Shown piece by piece: positions 48,601-60,600 of a stretch of 64,000 nucleotides of DNA. The stretch comes from Brachionus manjavacas. Lineage: Eukaryota > Rotifera > Eurotatoria > Ploima > Brachionidae. Each line of letters opens with the position of its first letter. Position 1 is the first letter of the stretch. The position numbers and the translations under genes are program-made. A model generated the notes under the pieces. It was not told the DNA's origin. It did no database searches and saw only the letters and a program-made list of their open reading frames with translations. The stretch is from NCBI GenBank assembly GCA_019054805.1, contig JAHQIY010000041.1, positions 124,001-188,000 of the forward strand, read 5' to 3'.

Positions 48601-51600
48601 AAATTGAACATCTACTTTGTTTACTTTGAGCTGGCACGCATTGGTTGTCAAAAGCGAACACACTGGCTCAGTGGACTCGTCCAAAATGGCCGCCCTGAAG
48701 CTTCCCGAGTCTTGTGTGCAGCAGCCATTGATTCTAAGACAATATTCGTTGTTGTACTGAGCAAATTTGAACTTTTCGCTATTTTCAAGTTGACTAGCGT
48801 CTTTGTACCATTTGACAATTGGTGTCGAATAAAGGCCATTGACCGGCCGGTTTGCCACAAAGCTCAGCGTACACGTTTCACTTTCGTTGATGTCAAGACT
48901 AGTGGGCAACTTTTTGCTCAAATAGTATTCAGGTCTGAGAGTGCAGTGGGTTTTTTGGGTGCCCACTTGGCACGTGTATCTGGCCTCGTCCCTCTCGTCC
49001 AAATCGTAGATGATCAGAGCGCAAATGTTGTGCTCGAGAACAAAGTCGTATTTTTTTGTGTTGGTGGGCAGCTGCAGGTCGTTTTTGAACCAAGTTGGCT
49101 TTTGATCCAACGGTGGCGGTTTGTTCAGCTGACAGTCCAAAGTGATCGAGCAGTCACAGTCCAAATCGAAAAAAGTGTCCTGTAGCCTTTGAACAAATCT
49201 CAAGGGAGTGTGCATCACTTTGACTTGGCAACTGCACTTCAGTCCGTCCAAATCAACAGAATAGATGCCACTGTGTTCGGGCCTGCAGTCTTTGATTCTC
49301 AACAAAACCGATCTATTTGTCAAATCATTGATGAACATAAAATTGTCACCAGCACTTAGACGCGTGTGGTTCTTGAGCCAGTGAATGCTCGACGGCTCGA
49401 AGTTTACTCTAGCCTCCAAATCCAAGTGCAGCCCAGAGTCCGATTGAACAACATCTTGCAGCTTCTTGGTAAAAAACCTAGCCTGGCTCGACTCGACAGT
49501 CAGTCTGCACCTACTCTCCAGCTGGACATGGTGTCGGCCCGCTTTGAATTGTTGAATTTTGAATTCAATCTTCGAATTGTTGTCCACACTGAATAGGATC
49601 TGTCTGAGATAGCTGAGAACAGCCTTGTTGCCCTCGATTTGAATACTAAAGTGCTCACTTTGTTTGACTTCTTCTTGGTCGATGAACCACCGCACCAGAT
49701 GGTTTTGGGAGTGCAGAATTTGGTTCAATTGAACAACCAACTGCACGCCGTCGCTGTGTTCAGGTACGTGCATGTCGAAAAGACCTCGAACGATGCCAAG
49801 AGGAACATCTTTGTTCACGCTGAGCACACTGCTGGTCTTAATCAAATCGTTGACAATGCAAGTGTAAATGGCACTGTCATCTGGGCTGACATCTCTGACT
49901 ATGAGCCTGTGCTTGCGTCCGTCCAGACTTGACAGCTCAAACTTTGCACTGGGGCAAATAAAAATGCCATCTCTGTACCATCTGGCCTCTCCGCCATTAC
50001 TACTAGTCCAGCATTCAAGAACCAAGTTGTTCGCCTCGTCGCACTCCACAAACGGCTCCAGCTCTTTGATAAACATCAACTCGTCATCCTGGTCACTCTT
50101 GAACCTCTGAATCAACTGAGGCTTCTTGACGTGGATCTCCGGCCTGAATGTCAGCATGGCAGGGTCCATGCTCAAGCAGGCAGACGACTTTATCGAATCA
50201 TCCACAAGCACAGTGTACTCGGCTTGGTCAGTGCGGCTCAATGGTCCATTGATGACCAGCTTGTTGAAGTTGAGCACTGAGCCGTCTACGTTCTCGTCCT
50301 TGCAATAGTTGAACATTTGGTAATGAGGCTGTTGCTGCTGGCCGATCTCGTCGCTGTCTCTGAACCATCTGACTCGGTGCGGGTTTACTGTGCGAGGCGT
50401 CCTGGTGATGCACTCAAAGGTTATTGTGTCATTTGGTCTAGTTGCGATTGTGTTCGACAGCTCTTGGACAAACTCGGCCCTGGCCTCCTTTATTTTCATT
50501 CTGAACTGCACTTTGTTGCTCGGATTTGACTTGGTGTGGCAAGTGTAATTTCCAGTGTCCGTGTGGGTCACATTTTTTATGACCAGAATGCGATTTTCTC
50601 CTTCCTGTCTACAACAATACTTTTCTCCATTGACACTGGCTGAGGAATTCAGCAGTCTGCGGTTGTCTTTGTACCAAACAATCGGCTCATTTTTATTTTC
50701 TAGTTGGCAATTGAGCACCGCGTTTTGAGTGACGTAATAGACCAGCTCTGGCTGATCCCTCTGATTTTGTCTGTCCTCATCTGAAGGAACAAAACTTTTC
50801 GCTCTTTCGCACACCATCAGATTAAGCACAACCGAATGAGTGCCACTTTGACAAACGTAATTTCCATTGTCAGCACTGGTGGGATTTTTGACCACCAAAA
50901 TTCGCTCCTTCTGCCACCAAATTGCCTCGTATTTGGAACAATTCTGGTCAATTCGCTGCCCATTTCTGAACCATTCGACCTGGGTCTCTGGATGGTGAAC
51001 CCTGCACTTCAACTCAACACTGGCAATACCCTCTCTGACGAACATGTCTTTGGACAAATTTTTAATTAACTTGTCGCTCATTTGGACAGAATTCAGAGAC
51101 TGTTGGTCAAAGTCATCATGAAAAAACAGCTCGCTTGTCTCCTCTTCGTCAAATGTTGAACAATTTGTTCTGAGCACCTCGCTCGAGTCATCATCATTTA
51201 TGGTCAAATACAAAGTCACCTTGTGTTTGCCCGACTGGCATATGTACTCGCCTTGGTCCACTTTTTGCACATCATCTACCATCAAAATTCGTTCCTTGCC
51301 ATTCTCGACCATCTTGTACTTTTGATCGGGAGCCAAAGCAGTCTGGTCGCGGAACCAGTTTACGTGCACGTCTTCTCTCTTGACGTTTACTTTTATTCTC
51401 GCTATCGATTGTCCGCTTGAGAGCTTTTCTGCTGCAAAAACATTGTGTGCAACTACAGAAGCGAGTGATTTTTTTCTCACATCAAAAACATTGTCTTCAT
51501 CATGAGTCGATTCGACGTCTATTTCGGCCAAGTATACCGAAATGCCGTGTTGATTCGATGCCGATACTTGGTAAGAGCCGGCATCGTCCATTAGTACTTG

Positions 51601-54600
51601 GGAAATGTTCAGAGAGCTTACTCCATTGTCACAATAAGAAATGTTGGTTCGTGAATTGCTGAAAAGCTCCACGCCGTTTTTAAACCACTTCAAATTTGGC
51701 TTGGGCTCACCAACAACTTGACAGGTCAGACTTAGAATTTTGTTTTCCTCTATTTTGCATGATTCGAACAATTTGAGAAATTTGGGCTTGAGACCAACTA
51801 CGAGTCGATAGTCTTTGTCAGAGTTTTTTGCTACTTTTTGCTTTAGCCACACTGGTTGATCAATGGGTTCTAGGTCTTCTGCCGGCGAACAAGAGCCCTC
51901 CGAAATATGCAAGTATTCTTCTTCGAACACATCGTTGTCTGTGTTGTCTATTTATATTTTTAAAATGAATAAAATATATTTTTTTAATTTTTGTTACACT
52001 GGAAAGTCCGACAGGGTCTTTTAAAGGCCTTTTTAAAATAATTTAACTTTAATATTATCTAGTTGTAAAACTCAAAAAATTAAAAAAAAATTTTTTTTTT
52101 TTATTAAATTTATTTTATTTATTTCTCTTTAAATTTTAATTTGAAATTTTTGTGATTAATCAGCCGGGCTTTCTAGTGCTAAATAGATAGATTTGAAATT
52201 AGTTTAGTTGGAATTGTTTATCCTAAGCTTGTTGGAGTGGAAAAAAGACTATAGCTTTTTGAACTGGCCATTTTATAATCTAGGAGAATAAAATTTATTC
52301 TAATCTCAAAGATAAACATAAATGGAAAAATTAAAAAATAAAAGTAATCATGACTTTTTTTTCTCATGTTATTTAGCAGTTGATTTCCTTGGCTTTCCTG
52401 GTTTTCTCGGTTAATCCGAATGAGTTTACTAACCAACGACAGTTGCTTCGTGATATTTTCTTTCTTGTTAAAAATGAAGAATGTAACACAGTCCTAATCA
52501 AAAGGAATAGTGTATATTCATTTCATTTGGACAATGGTGTCAAAAATTTACAATATTTTACGTATAATATTCTTACAAAATAAAATTTATTAGAAATTTT
52601 GATTTTTTTTTATATTTTTTTATTATTATTTACTCTTAAAAAACTGAATTTTACAAAAATTTACGAAAATTTTGTCAAACTTCTATAAATTTCTCGTTTG
52701 ATAAAAAACATTATTTTTAAAAACCTCAATTTATTCAATATTTTATACATTTTTGTTTTTCAACAATTTTACCTTATTTTATGTAGATTATGGTAAATTT
52801 AGAATTTTTGACCTTTTGAATATTTACCAAAATTTTCAATATGTTTCAATATGTGAAAGGAAGAGGAAAGGAAGAGGAAAGGAAGAGAAAAGGAAAAGAA
52901 AGCGATGAAGTTAGTTTTAGGATGTACTGTACAAAATAAAGATCAAGTGTCTTTTCAGTATTATTTGATGGCATTTTTAAGTTACCAAAATTCTGAAAAA
53001 ATTACTAAAAATTTCAAAATGAATTCAAAATTTTATAATTATGTAAAAAGATGTCAAAAATTAACATTTAATTTCTTAAATTTGAAAAATTTTCTAAAAT
53101 TTTTTTTTTCAAAAAATGGACTCTTTTTTAGCGATTATAAAAATTTTTAAACTAAATAAATAAAAAAAGTAAAACCATCGTTTTGTTCAGAATATTGTCT
53201 AGTTTCAGAATTTGTATAAAAATATATAGGTTAAAGGGTTTGCAAAAAAGTAGATCCCGAAAAAGTTAAAAAATGTCAAAATTTTTCCGAAAAAATTTTC
53301 AATTTTTTTTTTCAAGATAACCAGCTCAGAATATAGAGCATTTAATTCTCTATCAGAAAATGTGTCGATCGAGTAGATTCGATTGATTAAATTTTGAGCA
53401 AAAAAAGCTTCAGACCCCCCCTAGCCAACAAAAAAAAATTTTGACCCCCCCCCCCCTAAAATATCTGGAGATAGTGTGGAAGTTTTGCATCGCGCGAACT
53501 TTATGTAAAAAAAAATTTACCATAATTTAGGTAAATTTGGTAAAATGTAATCAATTTAATAGTAAAAAAATGGTCAAATGTCAAAATTACATTAAACATT
53601 TATAAAAGGTTAAAATTGAAAATATATTGGCATGTTGAAGTTTATGATCAAATGATCAAATGCTCAATTAAAAAGTAAGCATAATGATTTCTTAAATTAA
53701 CGAAATTATTTTTTCTTTATTGGTAATGATTTAACATATTATGCTACAGTCTCAAAAATTAATTTAAGTTGATCATAAAATAAATGGGTTAATAATCGAT
53801 TTTTAGAATTAAAAAGAGTACCAAATCCGAAAGACAAAAAACTTAACTTCGCAAAGATAATAAAATTAAAAAACCAAATGATATTTTATTTTTAGAACAA
53901 AATTTATTTATTTGTATTATTAACTTTACTAAAAAATCAAAAATAATCGATCATTTTAGTTAATTTTGAGCAAACTATTAATTTTAAAATTTTTTTTTTT
54001 TGAAATTTTGATTTAACAAACTATGTTAATCAATGTTACATGAAGAATTTTATAAAGTTCTACCTAAATCTTCAGGAAATTTATTTTTAAATATAAAATG
54101 AGCAATTTGATATAAAGTTTTGATCATAAACTTCAACATGCCAATATATTTAATTATTTTTAATTTAAATTAAAATCTAGATAATAATTATATTAATAGA
54201 AAATCAAGGAGGTTGGTCAAACAATTAAAAAGCATTAAAACTATTTAAGATATTTTTTTTTAACTAATATAATAACAATATTATATATAAATATATAATA
54301 TATAGAATAATTTAATTTTTTTTTAACTAGATATTTTTTTTTAAATAAAAGTTTTTTTACTTTTGTAAATTTACGTAAATTTGCAATATTTTATGTAAAA
54401 TTCGGTAAATTTACTATTTTTCACGTAAATTATCTTAAATTACTAAACCCGGAACACCACTGTATAACATGATCTCTTGATATATCTTGAACATGCTCTA
54501 GTGCATGCTCTAGAACATGTGCTTAAGCAAGCTGTCAACTCATTTCAGAAACGTACTGTATTTAACACTTTGTAAAATGAGACATGTGCGATTTGAAGAA

Positions 54601-57600
54601 GAAACTTGTTTATTCATTATTATTTGTTTTCTTTTTTCCTTTTTTGTTATTTTCTTTATTATTTGTTTAGACCAGAATTGGCCATTTATTAATTAGCTTA
54701 TTAACAATTAAAAAAAATGACTAGCATTTATTTTACCTGATTTGTTCATTTCGTCATCAATAATATCGATTATTGTTAAATCTTGATCTGTTATGTCCTC
54801 ATCTACATTAAGAGTGCATGATGAAGTGACTTGTCCGTATCGATTTGATGCTACTATTTTATATATGCCATTGTCCTTCAAATTGGTCTCCTAAGAAGAA
54901 AAAAATTCTATTAAACACTTAAAAAAAATCCAACTTCGAATTATTTACTCGGATGACAAGTTTAAATGTGTCGTTTGATTCTTCCAAATGAATGAAATCA
55001 GGACTGTCAATTAAAATTGTCTCATACTTGTACCAATTCACCCCCGGTTTCGGATTACCAGATATTTGGCACTCGAAGATTGCTGATTCACCCTCTTTTT
55101 AATAAGTTCTTTAAAAATAATTCCCCAAAAAAAGAAAAAAACTCTACCAATTACATTGATGGTTTCAAGAGCCTTTATTAATTTTGGCCTTGAATCATCA
55201 TGTTCACTAGCTGTGTAATAGCTGGATTCATTAGTGGAGTCCATTGAATAAAAATCATTCATATTCATATTTGATGAGGACGAACCGATGGATTTTTGGT
55301 AATTTCTATTAGTCGCTTTTCCCTGCAGATTGGACCTTGTTGGTACAATAGATCCAGCATTTGATTGCTTTGTTATTTTGTGGAAACCACGAAGTGATCC
55401 TTCTTCGGTGTCATACTCGGCATCCTCGTCACTGTTGATTGTTTCTAAATTACTCATGATTTGACTCACCATTATTGATGCCTCGTTTGATTCATGGTAC
55501 TCATTTGCATAGCTTCCTTCCTGAGATTTTTTTTTGCTCAGCATTTTTCTTTTTTTAGCCGGACTGCTTCCGAACGCCGACATTTTAGTGCTTATCAAAT
55601 CTTCTTGGAAATAATTTAAGGTGTCAATTGTTTGCTCGAGATAGCCTAAGCAGATCAGGTTGTCTTTGAGTGACTTCAAAAATGACAGCTTGGAATAGGG
55701 ATTTTTTGATTGAAGAACCAATTTTTGGTTGTCATTTTGGAGCAGATTTTCCGGTGCGTCGCCGGTCTCATATTGGTCAAAGAATTTGTCACTTGAATCT
55801 ATCACATTGTGGTCCAAATTAATTTCTATGAACAGTTTATCATCGTTCTCGTCAAAATTGTCCAATTTTATCGATTTGATTGCAGACAGTGGTACGTAGC
55901 TTTTGAAAACAAGAGCACCTTTGAAAAAATTGGGAAGTGAAGCCGAGCCTGCGATTAGTGATCCAAATTGATTGAATGACGTGCTAGCTATTGTTTCGGC
56001 AGTGGTTCTTGGTTTCAAGCGACATATCAATATATGATCTCTGAACAAGAATAGGTATCTCTCTCTGGCTCGATTTTCATTGTCTATTACGCAAAAAGCG
56101 TCAAAACGATTTAGCTTTTCGTTTGTTTTCAATTCAACAGGTAAATTATGGATTGAGTCGATCAGTTGACGAGTCTCGATCTTCTTGAATATGTCGCAAA
56201 ACACGAAATAGGCTTCTTGTAGCTGCAAGCTACTCTCTTTAGCTCTCACAGTATATTTTATTTGTTCCTGAAAAAATAATAAAAATTTTAATTTTCTAAT
56301 AAATTTTTGCCGTTTTCACTCTGAAGAAAAATGAAAATTTTTGTCAAACATGATGCTTCTTCTCAAATGAAAAACTGAAAATAATTGCAAAAGTTGCCCA
56401 TATCAGTTTCAGAATCAAAATTTGATTTAGAATTTTTCATAAGTGGTTTGTCTAATTTGTTGATGGATAAATTTTATGCTAGAATAAAACAATTATCAAA
56501 AATACTATTTAACTTATTCAATATAGAATTAGATTAAAGAATATCTCTATTATTCACACCAGAATATATAATTTTCTTGAAACAATAAATTAATAATTAT
56601 TCAAGATAAACCAGGATTTAGAAAACATAGACGCAGTGCAGATTTTCTCTATTTTCTTTTTCAAAAAGTTGTACAGTCTTTTAATTGAAAGAAAAAAGTC
56701 TGTTGTCTTTATTTTGACATTTCTAAAGCTTTTGACACAGTTTAGAACGATGAACTAATCTTTAAGCTAATTAAAATTAATTCTACTTCCTTATTTTATT
56801 TATTGGATTAGATCGTTTCTCTTTTTTAGAGTAAATGTTAATGGTCATCTAAGTGATCATCTATCTCACACAATAAAAACTATTTATTTACAATCATTTA
56901 CTTTTTTTTTTTTATTTTTTTTTTTTACTTTTTACAGTACCGATTTGACAAGTGGATTTCTGGTAATATTACGTAAAATTACTTTGTAACAAAAAGTAAA
57001 TTTACGTATTTTTACGTAATTTTACGTATATTTACGTAAATTTACGTAAAAATTGGTAAAAATGAAAATGCCAAAAAAAAGCCCGATTTTTTGAATTTTT
57101 TATTATTTTCTAATAAAATTTGAAAAAATTAGTTTCTATTTATTAAATAAAATTTTACCAAAAGTTACTTTTTTTTTACTAATTTTAACGTAAATTTAAG
57201 TAAAAAAGGAAAAATATGGTAAAAAAAAGTAACTTTTGGTAAAATTTTATTTAATAAATAGAAACTAATTTTTTCAAATTTTATTAGAAAATAATAAAAA
57301 ATTCAAAAAATCGGGCTTTTTTTTGGCATTTTCATTTTTACCAATTTTTACGTAATATTACGTAAATTTACGTAAAATTACCAGAAATCCACTTGTCAGA
57401 TCGGTACTGTATACACTTCTATCAATACTTTTTTATTCACAATTTTTTATTTTCTAAAGTCAATTGTAAAATTATATTCTAAATTATGATCTAAAGAATG
57501 CAGGCTGAAAAGAAGGTTTACGCCGTTCTGAACTGCCTGGGCCCTCGGCCCAAATTATTTTTAAAATAAATAAATAAATCTAAGTGATCAATACTCTTTT

Positions 57601-60600
57601 AAAGCAGAAGTCCACAAGGGTCAGGAATTAGTCCACTTCTTTTTAGCATTTTTATAAATGACAAACCAGAAAGAAATTGAAAGACGGCATTTCAAATGGA
57701 AATTGAAAATTTCTATTGAAAAGTCATGTTACATGATCTTGGAGAAAAAAACTAATATTAAAATCAATCTTGACCTTAAAATTCATGGTAACAATTTAAA
57801 TAATGAGGAAAAAGTCAAATTATTAGGCATGACATCGGACTCAAAACTTACCTTTGGTCCAATCGTAGATAAATTAAAAGAGCGCTGTATTTCAAGGACT
57901 TAATATAACAAAATATCTCTCAAAATAAGAAATGGCGTTCAAAACTAAAAACATTAGGTAATATTTACAAATTTTTGATAGGATCAATCTTATCCGAAAT
58001 TTATTATAAGAAAAGTTAACATTGAAAAAATTATCATATTTTTTGGTCAAATACTTGGTCAAAAAAACCTATTAAGCTTTTATATCATAAAATAAATAAA
58101 AAATTAGTATCACATGATTCCAATTAATTTATCTAGAAATTCTAAATATTTTATACTTTTATATTGTTTATATAAATTTCATCTCTTTTTTTCTCTCTTT
58201 GATCTCTTTAAATTTTGTTTCAATTTAAAGCTTTTGTTTTTGTTTTTTGTTTCACAATGCCTTCTTTTGTGAAAGTTCCAATATTTTATTGAAAGCAATG
58301 AAATTGTCTCATCGGCGAGGAAGCATTTAATTTAAGATTTTTGAATAAAAATCTCCATTTAAATTTACTAAAGCCAGATATTTGAAAATATCATAAGAGA
58401 AATTTTTTTTCAAAAATTATAGAAGTTAAAAAAAAAATTGAATTTAAATTAACAAGAAACTTGTCTTTATTGAAATTCAATTTTGTATGTGAATTTTTCT
58501 ATGTATCAATTTTCGGACAAATATTTGTCACTTTTCAATGTAAATTTTCTATGTTTTTTTTTTCTATGTAATGATATGGCCTCCTTGGATTATGCTTTTC
58601 TTAAATTCATTCTCAGAAACTGACATCAAAAAAATACAAGCAATTTAGAATACAGCAGTCAGATCTATTCTTTAGTTAAATGGTGATACTCCCTCCAACA
58701 TCATGCATCACGAGACTTTAAATAAACTTAAATTACTAACAGTCTTGAATCGATTTTTTGAGCTGAGTGAGAGATATGTCAGGGCAGGATTGAGTCATTC
58801 TGTTCCAATGGTGGGCAGACTGGTGGAAGAATATAGAGCAGGTTTTGAATCAAGATTTATCGAATATCCAACTCCTTTGTATAATTGATACCTAACAAAT
58901 TCTTCTTTTTTCTCCTGAACTATCAAATATTTAAACTAACCTCTAGCTATTTTAACTTAAATTTTTTTATTTTATTTTCATTACTAAGATTTATTTTTCC
59001 TTTTTTTAATTATTTTTATTTTATCTTATTTTACTTTATTTTTTTTGTTATATATATATGTTTGTTCTGATGGAGCATTAGCTCCGAGTGTTGACACTCG
59101 AAAGCCTGGTTGATTAATTACAAAAATTTCAGATTAAAATTTAAGGAGAAATAAATGTATTTAATTTAAAAAATAAAAAATTTATTTTGAGTGTTAAAAG
59201 TTGATTGCTAGTTTCTTTGATTAATTTTTAAAACTTTTTTTCTTAGAGATAATATTAGAGTTAAAATTTTTTAAAATTTTTAAATTTTGTAAAAAGACCC
59301 CTCGGGCTTTCTAGTGTTAAAACAAAAATTAACAAAAAAACATTTTATTTTATTTTCAAAATATACATAGAGCTCTTCTTCGTCGGGAGAAAACTTAGAA
59401 CCCAATAATCAATCAGTTTAATTTTTATTTAATTTTTACCTGTAAAAATCATTCTCTATCATGAACATTCACCGTTAATGAGAACTTTTGTTCACACAAT
59501 GGGTTAGCAATTACTATTCTCGGATTTGGTGAACAGTCTGTTCACTTAAAATTTTAGGACAAAATAATTTGTGAACAAAATTTTAGGTGAAAAATTTCAG
59601 GATTATGTGAACAAAAAGTATATTTATGCGAACAACGACAGAATCAAATAAGCTTTTAGGTAGTCAATTTAAAAAAATATATACATTTTATAGTGATGAA
59701 TTAATTTTAAAGAAAAAATCAAAAAAAAACTATTAGTAATGTTTATTTATTTTTCTCACAAACCACTATACCTAATTAATAAATATCAATAATAATAATT
59801 ACCTGTAGAAATTGTCTATACTGCACTAGCCGGTCTAAAGGCCTATTTAGATAATCACTGATCCAGTATTCTGTATTTTTGTTTCTCAAATTAATATCCT
59901 ATAAAATAAAAAAAAATTCAAATCTAATTTATATGTTGTTTGAAAATTTTTACGTCAAAAAATTTCCTAATTATCTCATAAGAATTGAGAGTGGATTCGC
60001 TGTATTGCCGATTCAAGGCATACGGAATATAGAGCTCAAAATTGGATCTATTTTTGACAAACACTCTGCTCAAACGCTCGCTGTCTCCATCGGTTTCAAG
60101 CAGCTGGGTGAGAAAGAGCCTTGACAAAAATTGATAAAAACAATTGGCAAAAGAAAGCAAACTTCTTACACTTTGTGAAAAGCGAATATGTCCTCTAGAT
60201 TTAAAAAAATAAATTCCCTCTTTTCTTTGATCAGCTTTGGACAATCGGCCTTGCTCAATTCGTGAAGGTAATTTTCTATCACGAATTGAAGGTCCCTAAC
60301 AAACCGATTTTCCATGTCAATTAATTCAGCAAAAGAATAATTTCGCTTTATTTGGGCCTCTTGTTGCCTATTGCTGGCCAACATCAAATCATCATTGTAC
60401 ACTTCGCGAGTTGATCGCCTGTTAACCTGACCGATGGAAGTAGATTTTTTTTCCAAAAAGCAAGCTGGAATCCAGCCGATTTTTGCATTTTCGTCTTTTC
60501 TGGGCCGTGTTCGTACCAAATAGAATCTCGGGTCCTGTGAGTCGAGAATTTCTACAAACTGATTCTCAATCAAAGACAAAGTGGTGGTGCCAACACTTTG

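Larger units (their letters stand above)
51948..54736 (-). other. 2.8-kb intron of the UNC-89-like gene
   Basis: Bounded by donor AATCAG|GTAAAA (54737) and acceptor ATAAATAG|ACAACA (51947). The join gives KSDNTDNDVFEEEY. Contents: a short inverted-repeat element (51995-52190), a GGAAGA-rich microsatellite (52856-52900), a C-rich run (53445-53455) and the 514-bp MITE (53629-54142). Confidence 0.8.
56610..59115 (+). mobile_element. Decayed LINE (reverse transcriptase to 3' end), antisense to the host gene
   Basis: Reverse-transcriptase pieces in order: KPGFRKHRRSADFLYFLFQK and CCLYFDISKAFDTV (motif A), VNVNGHLSDQYSFKAEVHKG after removing the insertion (matching the GVPQGS block), WKLKISIEKSCYMILEKKTN, EEKVKLLGMTSDSKLTFGPI, then the C-terminus NKLKLLTVLNRFFELSERYV to PTPLYN and a stop at 58888. 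The FADD-type motif is deleted, and stops and frameshifts are many. The 3' end has two hairpins, GGAGC-ATTA-GCTCC (59072-59085) and CGAGTG-TTGA-CACTCG (59085-59100). Confidence 0.75.
56268..59802 (-). other. 3.5-kb intron of the UNC-89-like gene
   Basis: Bounded by donor CTACAG|GTAATT (59803) and acceptor TTTTTTCAG|GAACAA (56267). It contains the antisense LINE at 56610-59115 and its nested insertions. Confidence 0.8.

Noticed and set aside
46310..49932. Plus-strand frames up to 229 codons
   Set aside because: Antisense to Ig-coding sequence, with no recognisable protein features.
59520..59640. Clustered GTGAACA/TGTTCAC motifs as another copy of the 8532-9074 foldback
   Set aside because: The motifs are short and not arranged as paired arms; similarity is too weak to call a copy.
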